Positions 10,083 through 20,704 are shown, counted from the stretch's first letter. The stretch: 64,000 nt of DNA from Roseiarcus sp963820795 (GCA_963820795.1 CAWGBJ010000009.1:1-64000), one strand, 5' to 3'. Program-made: numbers and translations. The notes: generated by a model from the sequence alone, not told the origin.

Positions 10083-11645
10083 ATGAGCGAAAACGCTTTC
10101 GACGCCGTCGTCATCGGCTCAGGCCTCGGCGGGCTGACCGCCGCGGCGCTGCTCGCCAAGGCGGGCCGCAAGGTTTGCGTGATCGAGCGCAATCACAGCG
10201 TCGGCGGGGCGGCCTCGGCCTTCAAGAAGGGCGCGCTGACGATCGAGCCGGCGTTGCATCAGACGGCCGACCCGCACGATCCGGCCGAACCGAAACATGC
10301 GATCCTGAAGGAGCTCGGCCTGCTTGACGAGATCGAATGGGTTGCGGTGTCGCCGTTCTTCTCGGTCAAAGGCGGTCCGGTCGGGGAGATGTTCGATCTT
10401 CCGGTCGGATTCGACGCCGCTCATCACGCGCTGAGCCGCCGGTTCCCGAAGAGCGCCGAGGGCTTTGCCCGACTTTTGGGGACGATGGAGCAGATTCAGG
10501 CAGGCGTGGCCGGCCTGACGCGGGCGGGCGAGGAGCGGTCGCTCGGCCAATTGCTGCGCGCCGGCGTGCAGCTCAGGCCATTGATCCGCGACTGGCGCGC
10601 CTCGACCGCCGACATGCTCCAACGCTTTCTCGGCGACGACGAGGCGGCGAAATTCGCGATCGCCGGGAACATCGGCTATTACGCCGACGACCCGCGCCGC
10701 CTGGCCTGGCCGTTCTTCGCCATGGCGCAGGCGGGATTCCTCAAGGCGGGCGGCCGTTTCATCAAGGGCGGATCGCGGGTGCTGACGATGAAGCTCGCCC
10801 GGGCGGTGACCAGGGCCGGCGGATCGGTTCTGCTCGGCCGGGACGTTTCGGCGATCGAGCTCGACGCTTCCGGTCATCCTGCCTTCGTCCGGCACGTGGA
10901 CATAAGGACGAAGGCCGACGAGCAGCGCCTCGGCGTGAAGCAGGTCTTCGCCAATTGCGCTCCGCACGTTGTCGCACACTTGCTGCCGCCGGGCGAGCGG
11001 GCGGCGTTCGAGCGCGCCTATAGCGGACAGGCGCTCTCGATCTCGCTGTTCTCGGCGCATTTCGGCCTCAGCCTCGCTCCGGCGAAGCTCGGCCTCGACC
11101 GCTACAGCGTCGCCGTCCTGCCGGACTGGATGACGTCGCTCGACCAGACTCCAGAAAACGCGCATATGTTCGCCGCCGATCCGGGCGCCCGCCTGCCGGC
11201 GTACGGCATCGCCAATTATGGCGCGATCGACAGCGGGCTTGCCGGCGAGGGACCGGTTCTCGTCACCGTCGTCGGTCTCGACCGGTTCGACAACTGGGCG
11301 GCGCTCTCGCCGCAGGACGAAATAGACAGGCGCGAGCGCTGGCTCGACGCCTTTCAGTCGGCGCTCGACCGCGACCATCCCGGGTTCAGCGCGGCGGTGA
11401 GCGAGCGCCTGTTCCTCAACGCCCGCTCGATGCACAATTTCATGCACACGCCCGCCGGCGCGGTCTACGGCTTCGCGCCGCTGCCGTTCGAGCGGGGGAT
11501 CTGGGCCGGCCTGCCGCGCTCGCCGCGGACGCCCGTGCCCTCGCTCTATCTCGCCTCGGCTTTCGCCGAATCGGGCGGGTTCACCGGGTCGATGAAATCG
11601 GGCGCGGACGCGGCGCGGATGGCGATGAAGGAGCGGGCGCGGTAA
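10083..11645 (+). CDS. FAD-dependent oxidoreductase, CrtI/phytoene desaturase-like
   Basis: This is a 520-residue flavoprotein. The N-terminus has the dinucleotide-binding fingerprint VVIGSGLGGLTAAALLAKAGRKVCVIERN (residues of about 10 to 38) followed by GGAASAF. The C-terminus has the second FAD contact LYLASAFAESGGFTGSMKSG. This layout belongs to the amine oxidase / phytoene desaturase / retinol saturase superfamily. No carotenoid genes are nearby, so the substrate is unknown. It stands alone, about 115 bases after the ABC exporter operon. The GAGGG upstream of the ATG is a plausible ribosome binding site. Confidence 0.75.
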   Translation: MSENAFDAVVIGSGLGGLTAAALLAKAGRKVCVIERNHSVGGAASAFKKGALTIEPALHQTADPHDPAEPKHAILKELGLLDEIEWVAVSPFFSVKGGPVGEMFDLPVGFDAAHHALSRRFPKSAEGFARLLGTMEQIQAGVAGLTRAGEERSLGQLLRAGVQLRPLIRDWRASTADMLQRFLGDDEAAKFAIAGNIGYYADDPRRLAWPFFAMAQAGFLKAGGRFIKGGSRVLTMKLARAVTRAGGSVLLGRDVSAIELDASGHPAFVRHVDIRTKADEQRLGVKQVFANCAPHVVAHLLPPGERAAFERAYSGQALSISLFSAHFGLSLAPAKLGLDRYSVAVLPDWMTSLDQTPENAHMFAADPGARLPAYGIANYGAIDSGLAGEGPVLVTVVGLDRFDNWAALSPQDEIDRRERWLDAFQSALDRDHPGFSAAVSERLFLNARSMHNFMHTPAGAVYGFAPLPFERGIWAGLPRSPRTPVPSLYLASAFAESGGFTGSMKSGADAARMAMKERAR

Positions 11646-11654
11646 CGGCCGGAG

Positions 11655-11850
11655 GGCGAATTCCCTGCCTACAGGGAAAGGTGCTGGGAACTTCGATTTT
11701 GGCGGGCCGAATCGGCGATTGCGCCCTAAAAAAATGCGAATGAAACGACCCGGTTGCCAGGAAATTCCCTATGCATCGGGGCAGGGAATGGATTCGGCCG
11801 AACAGGCATGAATTCGGCCGGATCCGCGGACAAGCAGGGAATTCCGCCCT
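11655..11850. repeat. intergenic repeat island built on the AGGGAATT / AATTCCCT motif
   Basis: The region between the FAD enzyme and nagA has at least five copies of an AGGGAA/TTCCCT core in both orientations, near 11660, 11674, 11762, 11785 and 11838. One pair forms the hairpin TTCCCTG-CCTA-CAGGGAA. Two GAATTCGGCCG-like stretches also occur. I recall similar AGGGAATT-rich intergenic sequences from other rhizobia. No coding potential is evident. Confidence 0.5.
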
Positions 11851-11877
11851 CGCCGACGCCCTGGAAGGCCCAGCCCC

Positions 11878-13029
11878 TCAGCCCGGCGCGCCGATCTCCT
11901 CGGCCCTTCGCCCGCCCGCCCAGACGCCGGCGACCTCGAGATTGTCGGTCAGATGGACGAGATCGGCGGCGAAGCCCGGCGCGAGGCGGCCGATCCGGCT
12001 GTCGAGGCCGAGGAGCCGCGCCGGCGTCAGCGTCGCCATGGTCAGCGCCTCGGCCGCCGGCCGGCCGAGATCCCTGACGCAGTAGCGGACGGCGTCGGAC
12101 ATGCTGATCGCCGCGCCGGCCAGCGTGCCGTTCTCGTCGACGAGCTTCAGGCCGACCCGCTTCATCCGCCGTCCCTGCAGGACGAATGCGTCCGGGCCGC
12201 CGGCGGCGGGCGGCATGGCGTCGGAGACGAGCGCGACGCCGCCGGCCCCCTTGGCGGCGATCGCCGTCCTGTAGGCGGCGGGCCTGGCGTGCTCGCCGTC
12301 GGCGATGAGGCCGCAGACGATGCGCGGATCGGCGAGCGCGGCGCCGACGACGCCCGGCGCGCGCGACGACAATTGGCTCATCGCGTTGAAGAGATGGGTG
12401 ACGGCGCGCGCCCCCGCGTCGAACACGGCCTCCGCCTCTTCCGCGGTCGCGTCCGAATGTCCGAGGCTGACGACGATGCCGGATTGCGCAAGACGGGCGA
12501 CGAGGCCGAGCGGCGCGCTCGCCGGCGCGAGGGTGACGACCATGACGCCGGCCCGCATGGCGATCAGCGCGTCCGCGTCCTTCTCTTGCATCGGCCGGAT
12601 CCATTCGGCCGGGTGCACGCCCTTGCGCTTGGGATCGATGAACGGTCCCTCGACATGGACGCCGAGCGCGCCGGGAACCCGCGCATGCGCCTTCCGCGCC
12701 GCTGTCAGGGCTTGAGCCAGGACCTCCGGCGCGTCGGTGACGACCGTCGGCAGGAAGCCGGTGACGCCCTCGCGGCGATGCGCGGCGGCGATCCGGGCGA
12801 TGCCCTCGACCGTCGGCTCGGCGTTGAACAGAACGCCGCCGCCGCCATTGATCTGCCAGTCGATGAATCCGGGCGCGAGAATGCCGCCGCCGAGGTCGAT
12901 CCCTTCGGCGCCGGGCGGACGGTCGCGCCAGTCGACGAGCGCGCGAATAGCGTGGCCATCGACGACAAGGGCGCGATCCTCGAGAAACCGCTCGCCGTCG
13001 AAGAGGCGGGCGCCATGAAACAGCTTCAT
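11878..13029 (-). CDS. nagA: N-acetylglucosamine-6-phosphate deacetylase
   Basis: NagA removes acetate from GlcNAc-6-phosphate, giving glucosamine-6-phosphate for cell-wall recycling or glycolysis. The 383-residue protein is an amidohydrolase with the family landmarks PGFIDWQINGGGGV (about 54 to 67), HVEGPFIDPKRKGVHP with the metal-binding Glu, SLGHSDAT, THLFNAMS and ALVSDAMPPAAG containing the catalytic Asp. The C-terminal ADLVHL returns to the beta-sandwich. Its ATG overlaps the stop of the upstream kinase by 4 nt, so the two are one operon. Confidence 0.9.
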   Translation of the reverse strand: MKLFHGARLFDGERFLEDRALVVDGHAIRALVDWRDRPPGAEGIDLGGGILAPGFIDWQINGGGGVLFNAEPTVEGIARIAAAHRREGVTGFLPTVVTDAPEVLAQALTAARKAHARVPGALGVHVEGPFIDPKRKGVHPAEWIRPMQEKDADALIAMRAGVMVVTLAPASAPLGLVARLAQSGIVVSLGHSDATAEEAEAVFDAGARAVTHLFNAMSQLSSRAPGVVGAALADPRIVCGLIADGEHARPAAYRTAIAAKGAGGVALVSDAMPPAAGGPDAFVLQGRRMKRVGLKLVDENGTLAGAAISMSDAVRYCVRDLGRPAAEALTMATLTPARLLGLDSRIGRLAPGFAADLVHLTDNLEVAGVWAGGRRAEEIGAPG

Positions 13030-13922
13030 CCGACGGCTTCCCTCTCGCGCGCCGCGGCGCCTCCGACCAGAAGGATCGCGCCGTCCGTCGCGTCGAACAG
13101 CGGGCGCCGCAAGAGCGCCGCGATCCCCGGCTCGAGCGCGGGCCGCAAGGCTTCGCCGGCGCCGCCGACGAGCGCCATGCGCGGCGCGCCGAGTTCGACG
13201 GCGCGCCGGGTCAAGGTCGCGATCGCTGCGGCGGCGGCGGCGACGATGCCGAGCGCGATCGCGTCGCCCGCTCCCGCGTGACTGAAGACGCGCGGCGCGA
13301 ACCCGCCGAAGTCGCCGGGCTTCGCCGTCCGCGCCCAGCGCAGCATGGCGACGACGTCCTGGTTGAAGGCGGCAAGGATATCGACGGTCAGCGCGCTCAT
13401 GGGCCCAAGGCCGTCCGCGGCGCGGGTCGCGGCGCGCAGCGCCTCGAGCCCGATCCGCGCCCCCGAACCGTCGTCGCCGAGGGTGAAGCCGCGTCCGCCG
13501 ACGATGGTCTCCCTGCCGCCGACCCGGGCGATCGCCGCCGAGCCGGTGCCGGCGATGACGAGGCCGCCGTCTTCGCCGGCATGCGCGCCGATGCAGGCGG
13601 CGGTCGCGTCGTTGGCGGCGCGGACGAGCGCGAATCCCGGGAAGGCGGCGACGACCGCTTCGGCGTCGCCGGCATCGTTGAGCCCGGCGAGGCCGAAGCC
13701 GATGGCGACGCCCGGCCGGTCGGACTCGCCCAGCCCTGCCTTGCTCGAGACTTCACCGAGGACGCCGCGCAGGACCTCGACGGCGGCAGCGAAATCGACA
13801 TGGATGTTGGCGGCGGCGCCGGTGGCCTCGGCACGCTTAACCCCGGCGTGGTCGCGCAGCCGCGCCCGGCACCGCGTCGCGCCGCCGTCGACGCCGATGA
13901 ACCAGCGCGGCCTCTCGCTCAC
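13026..13922 (-). CDS. BadF/BadG/BcrA/BcrD-type ATPase, probable N-acetylglucosamine kinase
   Basis: This is a 298-residue ASKHA-fold sugar kinase. The phosphate-1 loop FIGVDGGATRCRAR is at residues of about 8 to 21, phosphate-2 is in VIAGTGSAAIARVGG, and GWGFTLGDDGSGA-like sequence (GGRGFTLGDDGSGARIG) follows. This family includes bacterial GlcNAc kinases. It directly precedes and overlaps nagA, which supports a pathway from GlcNAc to GlcNAc-6-P to GlcN-6-P. No transporter or glucosamine-6-phosphate deaminase is present in the window. Confidence 0.8.
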   Translation of the reverse strand: MSERPRWFIGVDGGATRCRARLRDHAGVKRAEATGAAANIHVDFAAAVEVLRGVLGEVSSKAGLGESDRPGVAIGFGLAGLNDAGDAEAVVAAFPGFALVRAANDATAACIGAHAGEDGGLVIAGTGSAAIARVGGRETIVGGRGFTLGDDGSGARIGLEALRAATRAADGLGPMSALTVDILAAFNQDVVAMLRWARTAKPGDFGGFAPRVFSHAGAGDAIALGIVAAAAAAIATLTRRAVELGAPRMALVGGAGEALRPALEPGIAALLRRPLFDATDGAILLVGGAAAREREAVG

Positions 13923-14424
13923 GCGTAGGTCCGGTCCGGGCGCCGCCGGACCGCGAAGAGAACCGCCGCCCCGGCCACTCGTTTCTCCGAAAACATGCGT
14001 TGGTTGGCATGCAACATTTTCGGCGCGATGGCGAGTCGCCGCCCGCCGGGTCGTCTCTCAGTTTGAAATTCGGATTTCGACGCTTTCCCCTTCCCGATCG
14101 GTCCCGGTAAGGAAGCAATGCGCCGGAATGCGGACGAAGGCGCTACGTGACCCTTGCGCCAGGAGCGACCGTCCCTGAAAGTGGCTTCGAACGCGCGGTT
14201 CGAACCGGCGCGCAACATTCGTCCTGAAGCAGTCGAACGTCGCGAATTCGAGTATTGCTGACGTTGCGGATTCCGAGAGTCGCGAGTGACCCCCTCCTTA
14301 TGGACGCTCGAACGCGATCGCGTAACGGAAGCGATTGTTTGACCAGTCGGACGAACCCGACTGCGACTTCCGGAATGGCATGCGACCGATTGCCGCAAGT
14401 CGATCCGCTCATCGCGCGTCCCTG
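13923..14424. other. non-coding gap between the GlcNAc kinase and the cyclase gene
   Basis: About 500 bases separate the kinase start from the 3' end of the cyclase gene. I find no open frame here with recognisable protein features, no tRNA and no clear repeat. It probably holds the promoter of the kinase-nagA operon and the downstream end of the cyclase transcript. Confidence 0.5.
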
Positions 14425-15649
14425 CTACTCGTCGGCCCTGACCTCGTCCGACTCCGCCAAAGCCGCCAGCAGCGCCTCGGCCTTGGCGATCTCGGGCATT
14501 TCCGGCGTAGGCGCAAAACCTTCGAGCGCGGGCGCCAGGGCGGCGCGGGCGTCGGCGGGGCGGCCGGTCGAATGGTAGAGCTTTGCGAGTGCAAGGGACG
14601 CAAGCAGCCCGTAACTGCGCGCGCCCTGTCCCTTCGCGATGGCGATGGCTGTTCGGTAGCTCTCTTCGGCTGAAGCGGGATCGGGAGGATTGCGCTTTAG
14701 CCGGAGGTTGCCCTGCAGGCGATAAATGAAGGGCAGGTCGAACCGATATTCGACTTGATCCGAGTCCGTCAGAGCTTCGTCGATTCGGGCAAGCCCGCTC
14801 TCGACCCCCGACGCCTCCGCTTCAATCTCTGCAAGCAGCCCCCGATTAAACCTCAAGGTGACGCTCACGCCTTGATTGGCAAGGGAGGCCAGTGCGCGCT
14901 TGAGTTGGGCCGCGCCAATAACCGGGTCGCCAAGACGACCTCGCGCCCATCCGGACAGGCATTCGCCCGCGGCGAGCCAGAAAGGCATTCCCTGCTCCCG
15001 GCCGAGAACCTCAAGGCCCTCGGCCGCGCTCAAGGCGGCGGCGGGATCCCCCCGCAGCATTTCGAGAACGGCTCTCCAAGACAAGGGATTGGCGTTCGAG
15101 ACGCCATGCCCAAGTTCGTCCGCCCGCCTGGTCGCCGCGTCGATCAATTCCCGCGCGCGATCGACCTCGCCCAGGTGCCAGGCCGTGAGCGCCTGGATCG
15201 AGAGGACGACGGTTCCGATATCGTCGCCAAAGCGTTCCCTCACCTCCTGGTCGCGGTTCGGGTCGCAGTCAGCGAGCGCCCGCTCGCATTGACTGCGCGC
15301 TTCGAGGAATTCTCCGCTAAAGTACGCAATCAAAGCAAGGCCGCGGCGCGCAACGCTCGCTTCCATCCTTTGGCCCGCATCCTCCGCCTCGCGGAGCATG
15401 GCCGAAGCGAGTTCGCGCGCGGCGCGCATTTGGCCGCGCGAGAACTCGAGGGTCCACTGACCGTGGGCCGCCGCCAACCTCTCTGAAAAGTCCCCAGCTC
15501 TCGCGGCAAGCACTCCGGCGTGCGCAAATGCCGCCTCCGCCTCTTTGGAGGCGAACCCTTTCGACCACATCACCGCATGGGCTAGCGTCGTCTGAAGATG
15601 GAGCCGGTGCTTGCGCTGCCCGATGGCCGCCTTCACTTCATCATTTTCC
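14425..15649 (-). repeat. TPR module copy 3 of the cyclase gene
   Basis: This is the third module, with the anchor Trp codon at 15565, exactly 1,194 bases (398 codons) after copy 2. It begins with LLAALGENDEVKAAIGQRKH, continues LQTTLAHAVMWSKGF, and ends the protein at LLAALAESDEVRADE. Sequence identity to the other copies is obvious by eye but clearly below 100 percent, so the triplication is not recent. Confidence 0.85.
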
Positions 15650-18600
15650 CCGAGCGCCGCGAGCAGCGTATGTGCCTCGGCGATCTCGGGCATTTCGGGG
15701 GTCGGCGAAAAGCCTTCGAGTGCGGGGGCGAGCACGGCATGGGCGTCCGCGGCACGATTGGTCGATTGATAGAGTTTCGCCAGAGACAGCGCGGCGCGCA
15801 AACCCCAGCTGCGCGCGCCCTGTTGCTGCGCAATGGCGATAGCGGCCCGGAACGCTTCCTCGGCGGGAGCCGGGTCGGACGGATCGCGCTTGAGCAGGAT
15901 TTCGCCCCGCAGACGATGGGGGAAGGCCAGATTGCATTGAACGTCGAGCTCAAGCGCGAGCGCCAACGCTTCGTCGATCCGCCCCAGCGCGCTGTCTGCG
16001 CCGAGCGACTCCGCCTCGAGCTGCGCCAGCAGCACATTGCGGTACCATGCAGAGTGCCTCTCGCCCATCTTGGTCAATTCGGCTGCAGTCCGCCGCATTT
16101 CGGCGGCGCCGGCGGCTAAATCATTGAGACGACCCCGCGCCCACCCCGCAGTCCATTCGGCAGAGGCGAGCCAAAACGGCATTCCGTGTTCCCGGCTGAG
16201 ACGCGCCAGGCTCTCGGCTGCGCTCAACGTACCGGCGGCGTCGCCACGCAGGATTTCCAGATGGGATTTCCAATACAGCGGATGAGCCATCGAGGGAGCA
16301 TGGCCGATCTCTGCGGCGCGCTGGTTCGCCTGGTCGATCAGTTCGCGCGCACGATCGACTTCGCCCAGTTGCCACATAGTCACGGCGAGGCAGGGCTTCG
16401 CGACGGACGGGGTGTCGTCGTTGAAGCGCTCCCGCGTCTCCCGGTCGCGGTCGGGGTCGCAGGTCTCGAGCGCCCGCTCGCAATGGATCCGCGCCTCGGC
16501 GAAATCGCCGGCCTGGTAGCAGGCCAGCGCGAGGCCGCGTCGGGCGACGGCAACCTCCACGAGGCGCCCGGCATCTTCCGCTTCTTTCAGGAAGCTCAAT
16601 TCCAGCTCCCGCGCCGACCGCAACTCGCCTCGCACGAAGGCCATGGTCCATTGGAAGTGGCCCGCCGCGAAGCGCTCGGAAAAGTTGCCGATCGTCGCCG
16701 CGAGCTCCGTCGCGCGCGCGAAGGCAGTCTTGGTCTCCTCGGCGGCGAAGCCCTTGGCCCACATCATCGCTTGGCCATAGGATGTTTGGAGGTGCAGCCG
16801 GCGCTGGCTCTGACTCGCCTCGCGCTTCAGTTCGTCCGTCTCGGAAAGGGCCGCGAGCATCGCCTGCGCCTCGGCGATCTCGGGCATCCGGGCGTCGGTG
16901 CAAAGCCTTCGAGGGCGAGCGCGAGGACGGCATGGGCGTCGGCGGCACGGTCAGTCGATTGGTAGAGCTTCGCGAGCGCCAGCGCCGCTTGCAGCCGAGG
17001 ACTGCGCGCGCCTTGCCCCTTCGCTATGGCGATTGCAGTCCGAAACGCTTCCTCGGCTGGAGCGGGATCGGCTGGGTCGCGTTTCAGCAGGATTTTGCCG
17101 CGCAGGCGATGCAGGAAGGGAAGCGAGCAACGGGGTTCGACTTGCTCCGAGAGGCTCAAAGCTTCGTCGATGCGAGCGAGCGCGCTGTCCGCGCCCAGCG
17201 TTTCCGCCTCGAGCTCCGCCAGCAACCCGCTGTAGAACCCGAGGTTGACCCTGACGCCCTGTTTGACGAAGGCCGCCAAAACCCGTCGAACTTGGGCGCC
17301 GCCAGCCATCGGGTCATTGATCCGACCCTGTGCCCAACCGGAATGCAGTTCGGCCTCGTTGACGTACTGCACCATCCCGTGGTCTCGCGCAACGGTTTCC
17401 AGAGACTTGGCCGCGCTCAACGTCGCTACGGGGTCGCCACGCCAGACTTCCAGATACGAATTCCAAAAGAGCGCATTGGCAATCGACCCGATCTGGCCGC
17501 TCTCGGACGCGCGCCGTGTCGCCCATTTGATCAATTCGCGAGCGCGTTCGACCTCGCCCAATTGCCACATGGTCGCGGCGAAGGTAGATGACGCCCAAGT
17601 GCTGAGGTCGCCGTCCCGTTCCCGACGATTCAGGTCGGGGTTCGGGTCGAAAGAGGCGAGCGCCCGCTCGTGGTAGGTCCGCGCCTCAACAAAGTCTCCA
17701 TGCCAGTAAGCAACCAAGCCGAGCCACCAGGTGGCCATACTGGCCTCCCCAACCCGTCCCGCATCCGTCGCTTCGCGCAAGAGCGTCAACGCCAGCTCTC
17801 GTGCAGTACGCAATTCGCCTTCTGTGGCCGCCGAAGCCCACTGACCCTCCACCGCGGCGAAACGCTCTGAAATGTCGCTAGTCTTTCCGGCCAACTCGGC
17901 AGCGTGCGCGAGGGCGGCCTTCGTCTCTTCGGTGGCGTAGCCCTTCGACCACATCATTGCTTGGCTGTAGTCGGATTGCAGCTTCATCCGTTGGCTTGAG
18001 GTGGCGACGTCCTCCGCCCCACCCCGCAACGCAACGGCCGTTGCTTTGTCCGCCATCTCGATCGCTTTGCCGAGATGGGCGATTGCCTCCTGGAAGGCCG
18101 AGCGGCGCAGCGCCTGGTCGCCCGCCTTGCCCCACCATTCGATTGCCGCGTCGTCGAGGCCGGCCTCGGTAAAGTGATGCGCGATCGCTTCGGGCTCCGC
18201 GTCCGCGGCGAGCAGCGCGTCGGCCGCGCGGCGATGCAGCGCCTGGCGGCGGCTCTTCAGCAGGCTGTCGTAGGCTGCGTCGCGGATGAGCGCGTGCTTG
18301 AACCGGTACGAGCCGCCGGGCGGGGCGCCCTCGACGATGAGGAGGTCCGAACTCAGCAAGACGATCGAGCGCCGCCTTCAGGCGGCCGGATTCGAAATCC
18401 CGCGACAGCGTCGAGAAGCGCGTAGGAGAACTCGCGGCCGAGTACCGCCCCGATCTGCGCCACTTCCCGCGCCTCGCCGAGTCGGTCGAGCCGCGCCGCG
18501 AGCGACTGCTGCAGGGTTGGCGGGATGGTCTGCACGCCGCCTCCCGTGCCGCGCTCAACAAGCAGGCGCGTCACCTCCTCGATGAAAAGGGGAACACCGC

Positions 18601-20149
18601 CGGTCCTCTCGCCGACGCCCTCGACCACGTCGGCGGGCAGGGCATGGCTTGCGGCGATCTCGCGCACCATGCGCCGCACCTGCGCCCGGTCCAGCGGCGC
18701 AAGCGAAATGACGCTGTGATGCGATCGCATGGTCCAGGGCGCTCGGAATTCGGGCCGCGCGGTCGCAAGGATCATCAGCGGCGCCTGCCCGCGGCGTTCG
18801 ACCAGCGCACGCAGGAGGTCGAGTGAGGTCGGATCGGCCCAGTGGAGGTCCTCGATCGCGAGCGCGGCCGACTGCGTCCGCGCGCCGGCGAGATACCAGG
18901 CGACGATCGCCGCGAGCTGCCGGCGTCGGAATTCCTCGGGCGCCAGCGCGACCGCGGCGGGCGCGGGGATGTCGAATAGGGGAGCGAGCAGGGTCGCGGC
19001 CTCCGAGGCGTCGAGCCCGACCACAGCGAGCGTCGAACTCGAGGTCGGCAAACCGCTGTTCGCCGGGAATGTCCGGACCGCCGAACCGCTGGCGCCCCCA
19101 TTCGGCGATCGGATGCAAGGGCGTGTTCTGCAGGAGCTGGGACGACGCCCATTCGACCCAGGTGTGGGGCGTCTCCGCCAGTTTGGCCCGGAACTCCTCG
19201 ATCAGCCGCGACTTGCCGAGGCCGGGTTCCCCGACGATCTGCACGAACTGGCCTTCGCCCTGAACAGCGCGCGACCAGCGGCGCATAAGGAGCGCGAGCT
19301 CGTCCTCGCGGCCGACGAGCGTCGTCAGTGCTCGCGACCCGCCGCGCCGGCCGCCGCCGCTGGCGCGCACGATGCGGTAGAGCGTGACCGGCTGAGGGAC
19401 CCCCTTGAGCTCTTGCGCGCCCTTGTCTTCAACAACGAACAGCCCCGCCGTCTGCCGCAAGACGCTCGCAGTGACGAGCACCGTCCCCAATTCGGCCGCG
19501 GCCTGCACTCGCGCCGCAACGTTCGGCGCGTCGCCGAACACTTCGCCGGCGGCGTCGACCACGACGGAGCCGCACTCGATGCCGATGCGGGCGGAAAGCT
19601 CCGGCGCGCCCGCTCGGGCGTTCCTGGCGTTGAGGCCGGCGAGCGCGCGCTGGATGGCGAGCGCCGCGCGCACCGCGCGCTCGGCGTCGTTCTCCTGCGC
19701 CTGCGGATAGCCGAACAGGGCCATCAGTCCGTCGCCGAGTTTCTTCAGCACGTGGCCGCCAACTCCCGTCACCGCGTCCGAGGCCTCGCCGAGATAGGCG
19801 CCGACCAGGTTGCGCCAGTCCTCGGCGCCGAGCCTCGCCGCCAGACCCGTCGAGCCGACGAGATCGCAGAACATCACCGTGATCGGACGCCGCTCCGCCG
19901 AAGTCTCGAGACCCTTGGGCGGGGCGGTATTGGGCGATGAAGCAGGCGCGTTTGCAGAGGGCGTTGGGCCACACAGGGCGGCGATTACCGGCGAGCCGCC
20001 TGCGCCGATCGCCGACCGCCAAGACGCCGATGTCCTTGAGGTCGTCAGCCGTCAGCTGCGGCAGCACGTCTGCATCGATCTTGTTTTCTCGGAACTTCGC
20101 CCTCGTATTGATCGAGGCCAAGACTGCGAAGCCACCCGCCGACGTCCAT
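14425..20149 (-). CDS. SAM domain / class III nucleotide cyclase / AAA ATPase / triplicated TPR protein, frameshifted
   Basis: One gene of about 1,906 codons starts at the ATG at 20149 (GGAG upstream). A SAM domain (MDVGGWLRSLGLDQYEG, KIDADVLPQLTADDLKDIG) comes first. A class III cyclase domain follows with metal Asp residues in VMFCDLVGSTG and KKLGDGLMALFG and the transition-state Asn/Arg in DAPNVAARVQ. Next is an AAA/STAND ATPase with Walker A GEPGLGKS and Walker B LAIEDLHWAD, then TPR-rich repeats to the end. The C-terminal module of about 398 residues occurs three times. The frame is interrupted by apparent extra bases near 20098, 19990, 19045, 18410 and 18370 and a missing base near 16890. 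Relatives usually have one TPR module and about 1,000 to 1,150 residues. The role is presumably ligand- or partner-gated cAMP signalling. Confidence 0.8.
15650..16889 (-). repeat. TPR module copy 2 of the cyclase gene
   Basis: This is the second module, with the anchor Trp codon at 16759, 1,190 bases after copy 1 (397 codons if the missing base near 16890 is allowed). It begins at MPEIAEAQAMLAALSETDE, continues LQTSYGQAMMWAKGF, and ends at ALEGFSPTPEMPEIAEAHT. Confidence 0.85.
16890..18020 (-). repeat. TPR module copy 1 of the cyclase gene
   Basis: This is the first of three tandem in-frame modules. It begins near KLQSDYSQAMMWSKGYATEE, with the anchor Trp codon at 17949, and ends at ALEGFAPTP near 16890. 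Internal landmarks shared by all copies are MWQLGEVERARELI, GDPVATLSAA, SGWAQGR, LAELEAETLGADSALARIDEAL and LRGKILLKRDPADPAPAEEAF. Confidence 0.85.
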
Positions 20150-20365
20150 GGCCGTGCTCCACATTCGAATCCCAGAATAATCACTTAGTCGAGAGGGCGT
20201 GTCCAGCTGCGGACGAACGCTGGTATTTGGCTCACTTTCGTATTGGCTTGGCCCTTTGGCGGAGGACCGCTCCTTTGCCTTCCCACCGTCCGAATTGTCG
20301 AGCTTAAGGGGCTGCAATCGACCCTTGGCGACGCTCTGCCGGGGGCTCCGATGAATGCGTGCTCA

Positions 20366-20400
20366 GGGCGGACGCAGGCCTACAAGGGCTGCCGGGGAGG
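20366..20400 (+). repeat. dispersed repeat, copy 1
   Basis: This 35-base element starts GGGCGGACGC and ends GGCTGCCGGGGAGG. It matches 24337-24372 with only a few differences. The two copies flank the intron/RAYT/methyltransferase segment in direct orientation, about 4 kb apart. Confidence 0.75.
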
Positions 20401-20522
20401 CCCGCTTCCCGCCCCGTGCCTGCCGTTCGGCCGACAGCGGCCATCACCAATACTCGAAATTCAAGCTGAGCCACTACGTGCCCCGCGAACACACGGGACT
20501 GCAAAGGAGGTGTGAAGCTGTT

Positions 20523-20534
20523 ATTACGGTGACA
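20523..20534 (+). repeat. 12-bp direct repeat, left copy
   Basis: ATTACGGTGACA occurs here and again at 20705-20716. The pair brackets the group II intron remnant, and the left copy ends exactly where the intron 5' end (GTGCG) begins. Confidence 0.8.
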
Positions 20535-20693
20535 GTGCGCCGGGAGGCCGGCGAGGAGTAGGTGGTGCAAGTCCACTACGATGAAGGAGTAGCGAACCCC
20601 ATCGGTCCCGAGCCGTGCGTCGTCGGTCGCGAGGCCGGGGGCGAAGCGTCGGCAGGGGTGCGTATAGGCCAGCCATCGAGCCGCGAAAGAATC
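20535..20693 (+). mobile_element. group II intron remnant (5' domain I part only)
   Basis: The segment starts with a consensus-like 5' end, GTGCG. It contains the domain I pieces GGTGCAAGTCC and GGAGTAGCGAACC, and the stretch GAGCCGCGAAAG, which recurs in the complete 5' ribozyme region of the intron at 21.5 kb. No reverse transcriptase and no domain V hairpin follow before the second 12-bp repeat. It is therefore a truncated copy of a related group II intron. The call rests on motif resemblance alone. Confidence 0.5.
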
Positions 20694-20704
20694 AATTGGA
20701 CACC

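Larger units (their letters stand above)
20150..20534. other. intergenic region between the cyclase and the mobile-DNA island
   Basis: No convincing gene is present. The right part contains a 35-base element at 20366-20400, annotated separately, and the first copy of a 12-bp direct repeat at 20523-20534. The left part presumably contains the cyclase promoter. The base content is mixed and I see no clear -35/-10 pair. Confidence 0.5.
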
